Shown: in pieces, positions 34,331 to 43,417 of the stretch
How positions within the stretch are numbered: the first letter of the stretch is position 1
How the letters are laid out: each line of letters opens with the position of its first letter
The notes under the pieces: generated by a model
Told to the model about the DNA's origin: nothing
What the model saw: the letters and a program-made list of their open reading frames with translations, nothing else
The model's database searches: none
Translations under genes and position numbers: made by a program
Source: an uncultured Bacilli bacterium
GTDB taxonomy: Bacteria > Bacillota_I > Bacilli_A > RF39 > UBA660
Assembly: GCA_934122275.1 (NCBI GenBank)
Contig: CAKOWI010000001.1
Coordinates: forward strand, 1 to 64,000
Direction of reading: 5' to 3'
Length of the DNA stretch: 64,000 bases

Positions 34331-34729
34331 TTAAATTTCAAAATTCCATACTCCAAGTTTTCCCTTAATTGGAATTTCATCTACCATCTTAACATCCTTT
34401 AAAACCCAAGCATACCTACCTAAAGAATAATTACCACATAAATACTCTATTTCATCTTTTTTTATACTTTCTATAAACTTATTATCCATGTATATGCAAT
34501 CACTTAAATAAGCCTTGCAAATTATGTTTCCATGCTTAAATTCATAATCATCTGGCAATAAACTTTTAAGTTTATTCATTCTTTCTACATCTTTTGAATC
34601 ATATTTACTTAAACTAGCATGAATATAAATCTCACCTCTATAATTAGTTTTCCAACTTCTAGTTTCATTGTGTTTAATATTAAGTGAAATAAGGGATGCA
34701 AAAGGTTCTTTTATACTTAATGCTTTCAT
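34331..34729 (-). CDS. Stand-alone ASCH domain protein
   Basis: 132 residues. It begins MKALSIKEPFASLISL and continues HNETRSWKTNYRGEIYIHAS, typical of small ASCH-domain proteins; the end is KGKLGVWNFEI. ASCH is a PUA-like fold; the bacterial YqfB member is an N4-acetylcytidine amidohydrolase, but the role of this one is unknown. Its ATG overlaps the stop of the DUF6020 membrane gene (ATGA). Third ASCH domain within 4.5 kb. Confidence 0.85.
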   Translation of the reverse strand: MKALSIKEPFASLISLNIKHNETRSWKTNYRGEIYIHASLSKYDSKDVERMNKLKSLLPDDYEFKHGNIICKAYLSDCIYMDNKFIESIKKDEIEYLCGNYSLGRYAWVLKDVKMVDEIPIKGKLGVWNFEI

Positions 34730-36534
34730 TTGTCTTTTCTCCTTAGTTCCTTAGTAATAGTACTAAGTACAAATGGTAATGACATCATATAAGGAAGTAC
34801 ATACCTAAAATAAGTATTTGCAGGACTTGCTATATTAGTTAGTATGAATGATATAGCAGGTAATAATAAAACTATATACTTATATTTTTTGTCCTTTAAA
34901 ACGGTTGCTAATAAGAATATATATACCCATGATAAAAACCCGATATTTACTATTAATCCTAAAACTGGTATATATTTATATCCTTCTGCAAAGCATTTTA
35001 AGATTAATCTTAATACTCTAAAGTTACTATTGTAATGATAATTAAATCCTACTTCTTTAAGTTTTGGATTATATTTACTATAAACATACCAATTAGTTGC
35101 ATTAGGATAAAAATATCCGTATGTATTATTTACCGTACTTTCTATATAAGTAATTGGATGTTTTTTTAATCCCTTATACCATACTTTAAAATAATTTTTC
35201 AAATCATTAGATGTTGCATTTTTATTATAAGTATTTTTAACAGGATCAGATAAGTTAGGATTATATAAATTACCAATTGAATCATAATCTAATACTTTCT
35301 TTATGTACTTCTTATCTTTACTACTTAAATCATCAGAATGTTTTTTTATGTATCTAGCTGTCTGCTGAAATGGAAGTGATAAAACTTCTCTTATGCTTGT
35401 ATTACTTATTTCAAAATGAGGTAATAATATTTTATTGTAACCAAAATAAGTAAGTAATACTGCTAGAATGGATACTAATACATACTTCATTTTATCTTTA
35501 GATAAAAAAAGTGCAAAAGGAAGTGATAACATAATCGTAATTATTCCATTATTTCTAAAAAGAGTTACAAATATCAATATAATAATTAATGATATTGTCT
35601 TTTTATAATCCATTTTAAACCTTATTAAATCATATAATTTAATCGTATATAATAAAATCAAAGCTGAAAAAATAGTATCTTTATTAGTACTTAAAGCATA
35701 GAAAGGAAATACAGGAATCAAACTATAACAAAGTAAAATAGTAAGTATAACTACATCGTTTATCTTTATTTTTTTTAAATAATATACTGAATATGATAAT
35801 ACACTTATCATAAATATAATTTGAATTATAGAATACATAAACAATCCTAAATTAACGTTTCCAATACTATAACCAAACTTAAATAAAGAACCTAAAATAA
35901 TGGTATGTAAAACAGGATTAAAGTTAGTAATAGTAACATTAGGATTAATTAAAACTATACTATCCATATACCTTGTATGAAGACCCATGTATTCTTTTAT
36001 CTGATTAGATGGATCAAAGCCTAATACAGCTGGATAAAATGCTATTATGTATGGAATATAACATATTAATATAAATACAAATGAAAAAATAAATGGATGT
36101 TTATTAAATATGTTATATAACTTACTACTTCTAATTTCTTCTTTTATTTCATAGTTTTTTAGCAATCCATATATTATATTAATACAGATATAAAAGAATT
36201 TATAAAAGCAATATAGTTTAACTAAAGTAATTAAAACTAATAATAAATTTCCATATATTAAACTAAAATCGCCTGTTTTAGCTATACTATACCCTACAGT
36301 CATAAAAAACGAAAAAAGTGCAGAAATAAGTTTATAGTATATATCATCTTTATATTTATTTTCATACTTTTTATAAAACACAAACATAAATATAGTAAAT
36401 ATTAAATATAAAAGTGTATTAACGTATTTACCATCAATTTTTATTATCGTTTCTAACGATAAATCTACTGTTATAGCTCCTACTGTTAAAACTGATAAAA
36501 TAGCATATTTTATGTTTTCATTTATTTTATTCAT
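34726..36534 (-). CDS. DUF6020-family polytopic membrane protein
   Basis: 602 residues with about 13 hydrophobic helices and one large soluble loop (about residues 390-490, with NNTYGYFYPN). The layout and the FYPAVLGFDPSNQIKEY motif after helix 5 match the DUF6020 family, thought to be GT-C-type glycosyltransferases of the cell envelope. GAGGT precedes the ATG. The neighbouring ASCH gene is translationally coupled. Confidence 0.7.
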   Translation of the reverse strand: MNKINENIKYAILSVLTVGAITVDLSLETIIKIDGKYVNTLLYLIFTIFMFVFYKKYENKYKDDIYYKLISALFSFFMTVGYSIAKTGDFSLIYGNLLLVLITLVKLYCFYKFFYICINIIYGLLKNYEIKEEIRSSKLYNIFNKHPFIFSFVFILICYIPYIIAFYPAVLGFDPSNQIKEYMGLHTRYMDSIVLINPNVTITNFNPVLHTIILGSLFKFGYSIGNVNLGLFMYSIIQIIFMISVLSYSVYYLKKIKINDVVILTILLCYSLIPVFPFYALSTNKDTIFSALILLYTIKLYDLIRFKMDYKKTISLIIILIFVTLFRNNGIITIMLSLPFALFLSKDKMKYVLVSILAVLLTYFGYNKILLPHFEISNTSIREVLSLPFQQTARYIKKHSDDLSSKDKKYIKKVLDYDSIGNLYNPNLSDPVKNTYNKNATSNDLKNYFKVWYKGLKKHPITYIESTVNNTYGYFYPNATNWYVYSKYNPKLKEVGFNYHYNSNFRVLRLILKCFAEGYKYIPVLGLIVNIGFLSWVYIFLLATVLKDKKYKYIVLLLPAISFILTNIASPANTYFRYVLPYMMSLPFVLSTITKELRRKDK

Positions 36535-36634
36535 AATTACCTCTAAACAGTTGTTATTATACTATAACACATTATAATTACATAGAAAAAAATTGCAAAG
36601 AATTATATCTTTACAATTACTTTACATTTTATTT

Positions 36635-37087
36635 TTAATATCCTAATGCTTTTAGTGCTTTATTAAAACTATCTTTATTTTCAACGTTTAATGATGCATA
36701 AACAAAAGTATTATCTACTCTTGTAATAGATTTATATTCATCAGATGAAGTTATAGAATACTTATCATAGTTTTCACCACTTACAATCTTTTCCTTATTA
36801 TTTTTTGTCTTACCTGACTTAAAAGCTTTTTTATTACCATTAAAAGACCTTTTACAAGCATCACTATTTTTATATATATGATATTCAAACTGATAGTCAT
36901 TACTACTAACAGCAGCAGCATAAACTATATTTGAATCATTTATTTCTTTAGTTATCTCTGTAATTACAAAGCCTTCGTTAATTAATTTTTCATTAAATTC
37001 TTCCTTTGTTAATGCAGTTTTTTTACCACATCCAGTTAAAGTAATTACCATAATTAATGTTATGATAAATAAAATTTTCTTTTTCAT
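36635..37087 (-). CDS. Lipoprotein
   Basis: 150 residues. A signal peptide with lipobox LTGC (Cys20) is followed by a small soluble domain. The mature part begins KKTALTKEEFNEKLINEG, as in several Bacillota lipoproteins of unknown function. It starts two bases after the second hybrid kinase gene ends and so is probably the last gene of the phosphorelay operon; a sensor-associated role is possible. Confidence 0.75.
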   Translation of the reverse strand: MKKKILFIITLIMVITLTGCGKKTALTKEEFNEKLINEGFVITEITKEINDSNIVYAAAVSSNDYQFEYHIYKNSDACKRSFNGNKKAFKSGKTKNNKEKIVSGENYDKYSITSSDEYKSITRVDNTFVYASLNVENKDSFNKALKALGY

Positions 37088-37089
37088 AC

Positions 37090-38952
37090 TTAGTCCTCAT
37101 CTTTCTTTTTATTAAAATATTTTAAAATAAGTTTATTAAGTTCTGAAATATTTATTGGCTTTGATAAATACTCGTCAAAACCTTCTTTTAAATACATTTC
37201 TTTCATTCCTGTAATTGCATTAGCGGTTAAAGCAACAACTGGTGGTATAGAATAATCTTTTAATTTTCTTATTACATGAAGTGTTTCTATTCCATCCATC
37301 TCTGGCATCATATGATCCATAAAAATCATATCATACTTATTTCCTTCTTTTACTTTATAAATACATTCCTTACCACTTTCAACCATTTCTATGTTAAATT
37401 TATAAGCTTCTAATAGTCTAGATGCAACTTTTAAATTAAGTTTATTATCATCTACTATAAGTACTTTATATTTAGAACAATCTATATAATCTAACTTAGT
37501 TTCTTCTTTTATTGGCTCATGAACAGTACCAATAGGTTTTTTGTCTACTATCTTTTGAGTAATATCTACATAAAACGTTGTTCCTACTTGATATTCACTT
37601 TCAAACCAAATTTTTCCGCCCATTAAATCTACATACTTTTTAGTTATTACAAGACCTAATCCAGTACCTTCTATTTCTTTTTCAGTTGCAGTATCTAGCC
37701 TAGAAAACTTTTCAAATAATTTGTCATAATCATCCTTTTTTATACCATATCCTGTATCAGAAACCTTTATATGTAAATTAACTTTATCCATTACTGTATC
37801 ACTTTGAACAGATAACTTTATTCTACCTACTTCTGTATATTTAACCGAATTAACTAATATATTTAGTAATATTTGAAATATTTTAGTAGAATCTCCATAA
37901 AGTTTAGATGGAATATTATTATCTACATCAGTAATAAATTTAATTGGATTATTACCTATTCTAGACTCTATTATACTAGATAATTCCATAATAATACTTG
38001 CAAGTGAATATTCTTTCATATTTAGTGTTTCTTTGCCAGATTCTATTTTAGATATATCTAATATATTGTTTATTATATCAAGAAGGCTATTACCAGCATT
38101 AGATATATTTTTAATATCACTTCTAACACTATCTTCATCAAATTCTTCATCACTTAATAAAGTAGAACTAAAACCTATTATAGCATTCATAGGACTTCTT
38201 ATTTCATGAGACATATTTGATAAAAAGTCAGATTTTGCTTTATTAGATTTTTCTATTTCTTCTTTTTCTTTTTCTATATTATTTATTATCTTAAGATCAG
38301 AGTTTTCAACTATAAAATACAATAAATACATTGCAATTACTGATGCCATTGTTATTATAGAGACATTTTTAAATATATATTGTAAGAAATAAGTAATAAT
38401 CATTATACCTATAAGTGTTAATACAAATCCCTTACTATTAAAATTATTCTTCTTTTTTGTAAGTAATGTTAATACTATTAACGTTACTATAACTACAATC
38501 CCATATAATAAAACATAATAAGAACCAAATCCTGGAAATCTAGTTAAATTATCTTTAGATGGTAAAGTAAATGGAACAAAGAAAAATCCAACAGTAAATA
38601 CTATAGTAAACATAAACATAACTTTTGCTAAACCATTAGTTTTTAATAGCTGTAAAAATGTATCAGTATTTAAACTTCTAATTAGACATAATCCATAATA
38701 AAATGCACTAGTTAGAAATAAAAATCCATTAAACCAGTTAATCTTGCACAGAAATAGTGCTAAAGAATGATTCCAAGAATAAAGAATAGAAAATATGTAT
38801 AAGGTTTCTGTTACTGCTAAAGTAAGAGATAAAATTAACATTATTCTATAAATTTTATTTTTCATTGATAAGAACTTTTCTTTAGTGAAGTAAACTATAA
38901 TAAGTAATATAATAAACAGTAAACTTCCAAACGTAAACATTAAATTAGCCAT
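37090..38952 (-). CDS. Hybrid sensor histidine kinase (intact)
   Basis: About 620 residues. Seven membrane helices (1 to about 225), then HisKA with [13 protein letters not shown], an HATPase domain with N-box VNSVKYT, G1 DTGYGI and G2 GTGLGL, and a C-terminal receiver with phospho-acceptor Asp in [11 protein letters not shown]. All motifs for kinase activity are canonical. Start at 38952 follows AGGTGGAG; its ATG overlaps the end region of the first kinase gene. Signal unknown; the membrane part resembles other 7-helix sensors. Confidence 0.88.
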   Translation of the reverse strand: MANLMFTFGSLLFIILLIIVYFTKEKFLSMKNKIYRIMLILSLTLAVTETLYIFSILYSWNHSLALFLCKINWFNGFLFLTSAFYYGLCLIRSLNTDTFLQLLKTNGLAKVMFMFTIVFTVGFFFVPFTLPSKDNLTRFPGFGSYYVLLYGIVVIVTLIVLTLLTKKKNNFNSKGFVLTLIGIMIITYFLQYIFKNVSIITMASVIAMYLLYFIVENSDLKIINNIEKEKEEIEKSNKAKSDFLSNMSHEIRSPMNAIIGFSSTLLSDEEFDEDSVRSDIKNISNAGNSLLDIINNILDISKIESGKETLNMKEYSLASIIMELSSIIESRIGNNPIKFITDVDNNIPSKLYGDSTKIFQILLNILVNSVKYTEVGRIKLSVQSDTVMDKVNLHIKVSDTGYGIKKDDYDKLFEKFSRLDTATEKEIEGTGLGLVITKKYVDLMGGKIWFESEYQVGTTFYVDITQKIVDKKPIGTVHEPIKEETKLDYIDCSKYKVLIVDDNKLNLKVASRLLEAYKFNIEMVESGKECIYKVKEGNKYDMIFMDHMMPEMDGIETLHVIRKLKDYSIPPVVALTANAITGMKEMYLKEGFDEYLSKPINISELNKLILKYFNKKKDED

Positions 38953-38953
38953 A

Positions 38954-40801
38954 TTACTCCACCTCACTTCTAAAGTACTTTATAAGAAGTTTATTTAATT
39001 CTTTATAATTAATTGGTTTAGATAAGTAATCACTAAATCCTGCATCTAAATATTTTTTTCTTAATCCATCATAAGAGTTTGCAGTAAGTGCAATTACCGG
39101 AGGTATACTATAACCAGAAGATTTTAAAATACCCATTGTCTCTATTCCATCCATTTCTGGCATCATATGATCTAGAAAAATCATATCATATTTATTCTCT
39201 TTTACAAGATTAATGCACTCTGCACCAGATGATGCTACTGCAACATCAAATCCATATTGACTAAGTATTCTACTTGCTAGTTTTAAGTTAATTTTATTAT
39301 CATCTACTACAAGTGCTTTTTTACCAGTTAAATTTATATAAATATCTTTTGTATCACTTATTTTATCAAAAATATTACCAATAGGTTTTTTATCAATAAC
39401 ATCTTGACCTATATTTATATAATACTTAGTTCCTTTTCCAACTTCATTTTCAAACTCAATTGTACCATCAAGCATAGAGACAAGTCTTTTTGATATTATT
39501 AATCCTAATGCTACACTATCAATATTATTTTGGTTCGAATTTCCTAATTTAACAAAATCGTTAAAGTCTTTATTAAATTCTTCATACTTCATAGCATGAC
39601 CAGTATTTGATACAATAAAACTTAACATACATTTTTCATCTTTTATTTTATAATTCATATCAAGTGTTATCTTACCATAGTTTGTATATTTAATTGCATT
39701 TATTATTATACCATTTAATATTTTAACTATCTTAGAATAATCACCCTTTAATTTTTTAGGAATATTTTCATCAGCATTTATTTTAAATTCAACACTATTT
39801 TTATTTATTTTAGATGATATTACACTGCTTACTTCAAAGAGAATACTTTCAGTATCATATTCCTTTATTTCTAAAATTTCTTTATCAGATTCAATTCTTG
39901 ATATATCTAGTATGTTATTAATTAAGTCAAGAAGATTTTTACTAGCATCATATATGTTTTTAGCATCTTCTTTTACAAGTTCTTTAGTTAATTTTTTTTG
40001 ATTTAATAGTGACTCACTAAAACCTAATATAGTATTCATAGGTGTTCTTATTTCATGAGACATATTTGACAAAAACTCAGTTTTTGCAGTATTTGCAAGT
40101 CTTGCTTTCTCTTTAGATTTTTCTAAATCATTTAGTAGTTTATTATCTTGATTCTCAAGGGTAAAATATATAGTAATTACCGCAAAGGCAAATATATATG
40201 TTAGATCATTAAAGTCAACGTATATAAGCTGAAAAACTAATATTACAACAAAGAAAACAAACGTAAAATATATTGGAGCTTTTTGTACAATAGAAATTTT
40301 TTCTTTATTAAGTAATAGTTTAAATAGTACCACTATCATAACAAAGAATGATGCTATATAAAGACCATATGCAGCAGCTCCTCCAATTACATATAACTTA
40401 TCTGAATTATATGGACTATAAGTAATTGGTAAGCAAACAGCTATTGCAATACAAACTATATTAACGATAAATACCACTATATTAAAGATAGTATCTCGTT
40501 TTCTTTCAGTCTCACCCAGATTCCATATATATATTACAAGAAAATCAACCCACACTATACACCCTATTAAATAGGCTCTACACAATATTTCATTAAGTAA
40601 TGGATATAACTCTCTAGTAGACATAGTATATACACATACAAATTCAAGTAAAAGTTGTATAAATGTTACAACAAGCATTATTCTATATATAGTATTTTGA
40701 AAACTATTAAATTTTTTCTTACTACTATATACTGCTATTATCATAATTAAAAATATTGTGCCTACTATTGTAAGCCCAATACTTGGAAACAAATTTTCCA
40801 T
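38954..40801 (-). CDS. Hybrid histidine kinase with degenerate ATP site
   Basis: 615 residues with the same layout as the next gene: seven membrane helices, HisKA with [13 protein letters not shown], an HATPase domain and a receiver ([11 protein letters not shown]). The HATPase G1 box is NTGHAM instead of DTGxGI and G2 is SVALGL instead of GTGLGL; both lose residues needed for ATP binding, although the N-box INAIKYT remains. It may act as a pseudokinase partner, phosphatase or receiver scaffold for its paralogue. AGGAGG precedes the ATG. Confidence 0.85.
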   Translation of the reverse strand: MENLFPSIGLTIVGTIFLIMIIAVYSSKKKFNSFQNTIYRIMLVVTFIQLLLEFVCVYTMSTRELYPLLNEILCRAYLIGCIVWVDFLVIYIWNLGETERKRDTIFNIVVFIVNIVCIAIAVCLPITYSPYNSDKLYVIGGAAAYGLYIASFFVMIVVLFKLLLNKEKISIVQKAPIYFTFVFFVVILVFQLIYVDFNDLTYIFAFAVITIYFTLENQDNKLLNDLEKSKEKARLANTAKTEFLSNMSHEIRTPMNTILGFSESLLNQKKLTKELVKEDAKNIYDASKNLLDLINNILDISRIESDKEILEIKEYDTESILFEVSSVISSKINKNSVEFKINADENIPKKLKGDYSKIVKILNGIIINAIKYTNYGKITLDMNYKIKDEKCMLSFIVSNTGHAMKYEEFNKDFNDFVKLGNSNQNNIDSVALGLIISKRLVSMLDGTIEFENEVGKGTKYYINIGQDVIDKKPIGNIFDKISDTKDIYINLTGKKALVVDDNKINLKLASRILSQYGFDVAVASSGAECINLVKENKYDMIFLDHMMPEMDGIETMGILKSSGYSIPPVIALTANSYDGLRKKYLDAGFSDYLSKPINYKELNKLLIKYFRSEVE

Positions 40802-40814
40802 ATATACCTCCTAG

Positions 40815-42428
40815 TTAAATACCGCTAATATCATTTATAACTTTAATAAAGCTTTGAACTAATTTAGGATTAAACATACTTCCAGCTCTCTTCATTATTT
40901 CTTCTGATGCCGTTTGCTTATCTTTTTTAACTAAATTATTGTACATAATTATAATTGCTGCCATCTGCGCTACTACTGGAATACTGTCTCCTTTTAAGTT
41001 ATTAGGATAGCCTGTTCCATCATAATTTTCATGATAGTGTTTAGCAATATCAATAGCATATCTCTTATATTCTTCATCATTAGTTAAACTCAAAAGATAT
41101 TTAATCATTTTTTCACTAAATAATGGATATTTTTTTATAATATCAAGTTCATTATTGTCAAAGCCATTTTTCTTTGCCAATATAATTCTTGGTATAGCAT
41201 AAAATCCAATATCATAATACATTATAGCATCTGCCATCTTATTAATTGTTTCCTCAAATAAATTATATTCTGGATAATCTTTCATTACTTGTTTTCCAAA
41301 TATAGTCATATAATTAGTTAAATTCTTAATATTCTTTTCATAGTCATATCTATATGAATCAACGAAATTATTAATTAAGCTCTTTAATTCAGTTCCTTGA
41401 TCATTTATTAATTCATTTAAAGAATTACTAGATTTATATAAGTTAATGAAGTTACCAATTCTATGTTTTACTATTTGAAAATCAAATGGTTTTTCAAGCA
41501 TATCAGCTATATTATAATTATATACCCTAGCTTTTGTTTCTTTTTCATAATCACCACTTATTATAATAACTGGTATTTTAGATAAATAATTCTTCTTATT
41601 TAAGTATTCTAATACCGCAAATCCATCTAATACCGGCATAGTAAGATCAAGAAATATTCCCAAAATATTATCAGATGACTCTGTTAGGCCTTTTTTACTA
41701 TTTTCTTCTAAATAATCAATCGCTTCTTTACCATTAGTTGCCATAGCAATTTTATACTGACCATTAAATATTTTCTTTATCATATTTCTAGTTACTAAAT
41801 CATCATCAACTATTAGTAAAGTACCATCAGCCATACCACTTATATTAAGTGCATTCTTATTAAGTGCATTTTTAACATCTGTATGAGTATTAATTAGCTC
41901 TGAAAATACTGAATTTATATAATCTTCTATACTCTTTATATTAACATTGCTATTCTTATTAAAACTAAAAACATTATGTACTTTATATATAGAGTCAGAT
42001 ATGCTTTCAACTAAATTATTATATTTAACATCATCTTCTATATTATTATCATCTATATTATTTTTCTTTCTTTGAACTATTAGTACTAAACTTCTTCCTT
42101 CATAATCAAAAGTTAAATATGAATTAGTGTAACTTGTACCTCTTAAAGTTTTATATTCAAAAGAAGGTGCATATCTACTTTCTTTTTCCTTTTCTTCAAG
42201 TTTAGGTACTGAAATATAATTCATATATGATGATAGATAAGATGGATCTATTTCTAATTTTATGTTATCTATAAAATTAGTATAAGACTCTTTATTTTTA
42301 AGAACTATAGTTCCATTAGAATAATCATAATTTATAACTTCATCATTAATAGCATCTAATACATAAATACTTATATCATCAGAAAATAATAGTTTTTTTA
42401 TTTTCTCTTCCAATAAAGCTGCATTCAC
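40815..42428 (-). CDS. Response regulator with degenerate HD-GYP domain
   Basis: 537 residues. Residues 1 to about 200 are unrecognised. A receiver domain (about 200-330) has LLIVDDD and phospho-acceptor Asp in FLDLTMPVLDG. The C-terminal domain follows HD-GYP form, with HYHENYDGTGYP and SIPVVAQ, but the first metal motif HDIGK is YDIGF, so the key His is lost and c-di-GMP hydrolysis is doubtful. The start is GTG with AGGGAGG upstream. It lies between the HPt gene and the kinases. Confidence 0.85.
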   Translation of the reverse strand: MNAALLEEKIKKLLFSDDISIYVLDAINDEVINYDYSNGTIVLKNKESYTNFIDNIKLEIDPSYLSSYMNYISVPKLEEKEKESRYAPSFEYKTLRGTSYTNSYLTFDYEGRSLVLIVQRKKNNIDDNNIEDDVKYNNLVESISDSIYKVHNVFSFNKNSNVNIKSIEDYINSVFSELINTHTDVKNALNKNALNISGMADGTLLIVDDDLVTRNMIKKIFNGQYKIAMATNGKEAIDYLEENSKKGLTESSDNILGIFLDLTMPVLDGFAVLEYLNKKNYLSKIPVIIISGDYEKETKARVYNYNIADMLEKPFDFQIVKHRIGNFINLYKSSNSLNELINDQGTELKSLINNFVDSYRYDYEKNIKNLTNYMTIFGKQVMKDYPEYNLFEETINKMADAIMYYDIGFYAIPRIILAKKNGFDNNELDIIKKYPLFSEKMIKYLLSLTNDEEYKRYAIDIAKHYHENYDGTGYPNNLKGDSIPVVAQMAAIIIMYNNLVKKDKQTASEEIMKRAGSMFNPKLVQSFIKVINDISGI

Positions 42429-42444
42429 TAGCTTTCCCTCCCTT

Positions 42445-42813
42445 TTATAACTCTTTATATTTTTTTATAATATCAAGTGTTTCATTTACTTTATCAACTA
42501 AACTTTGATAATTTTCATTAACATAATTAGTATTTCCAGCCTTACTTTCAAGTTCATGAGCATAAGCCATTTCACCTAAGTCTGTAAATCCAAAACTCCT
42601 TGCATTACTCTTTAATGCATGAACTAATATTGCATAATTAGGCATATCCCCTGCATTTTTATAGTTTTCTATTTTCTTCATATCTTCTGGAACATTCTCA
42701 TAAAAATCATTTAAGATCTCATCATAGGTTTCAATATCCATCATGTTTTCTAAGCCTTTATCAACATCAACGTTGTTTTGCTTTAAAAAATTAATTTTTT
42801 CTTCACTATTCAT
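42445..42813 (-). CDS. Histidine phosphotransfer (HPt) protein
   Basis: 122 residues, all helical. The phospho-accepting His sits in VHALKSNARSFGF, the standard HPt motif, followed by LGEMAYAHELE. It would shuttle phosphate between the kinase receivers and the response regulator encoded downstream. First gene of the HPt-RR-kinase-kinase-lipoprotein operon. Confidence 0.9.
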   Translation of the reverse strand: MNSEEKINFLKQNNVDVDKGLENMMDIETYDEILNDFYENVPEDMKKIENYKNAGDMPNYAILVHALKSNARSFGFTDLGEMAYAHELESKAGNTNYVNENYQSLVDKVNETLDIIKKYKEL

Positions 42814-42951
42814 AACTCATCTACCTTTTCTATTATATTTATCTTTATTTTACTATAAATACTCTAAAAATACAATGTAACAAGAAAAAAAGAATGAAAT
42901 TTTTGGGTTTTATTTCTAGAAATTTTATATTTATTTTTAAATACCAACAAA

Positions 42952-42977
42952 AAACAGGATATATTTTACCCTGTTTA
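42952..42977 (-). terminator. Terminator after the metallopeptidase remnant
   Basis: AAACAGG and CCTGTTT pair around a loop and are followed by five T on the minus strand. A functional terminator persists behind the truncated gene. Confidence 0.7.
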
Positions 42978-42981
42978 AAAC

Positions 42982-43356
42982 TTAATCAACAAATATAGTC
43001 TTATATAATTTGTTATATTTTGGCATTATATCTTCTCTAATACGATAATTTAAGTCAACTGCTTTCTTAATGTAAACTGTTTGCCCTGTCTTACTTAAAT
43101 CAGTGTGTTTTTTTCCATACCTATCTATAGTAAACGCTTGAGCAAAAAATTCACTTTCATTTGTATAAGCATATCCGTAATTCCATGTTAATATTTTATC
43201 TTTGTATTTTAGTGATGTATTATAATCTTTTTTAAAGTTCTTTAACTCATGTAAATACTTACCTGTTCCATCTTTATAAAAATAATCAATAGCATGACCA
43301 AATTCATGAAATACCGTGTGTTTAGTTGCACCAGCATCACAATTTAATATTGTACA
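42982..43356 (-). pseudogene. C-terminal remnant of a surface metallopeptidase
   Basis: An open frame without any start codon encodes about 124 residues beginning near the terminator of the next gene upstream. It has the zinc motif TVFHEFGHAIDYFY and a downstream NESEFFAQAF, the same arrangement (HEFGH, then DEFFAD) as the intact metallopeptidase at 43418. The N-terminal part is absent. This is the tail of a duplicated gene, cut off by deletion. Confidence 0.8.
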
Positions 43357-43360
43357 TAAA

Positions 43361-43384
43361 AAGAGATGAATTTTATCATCTCTT
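43361..43384 (-). terminator. Terminator of the surface metallopeptidase gene
   Basis: AAGAGATGA and TCATCTCTT pair around six bases and run into five T on the minus strand. Confidence 0.8.
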
Positions 43385-43417
43385 CTTTACACTGGATTTT
43401 ACCGTTCCTTTAATTTA

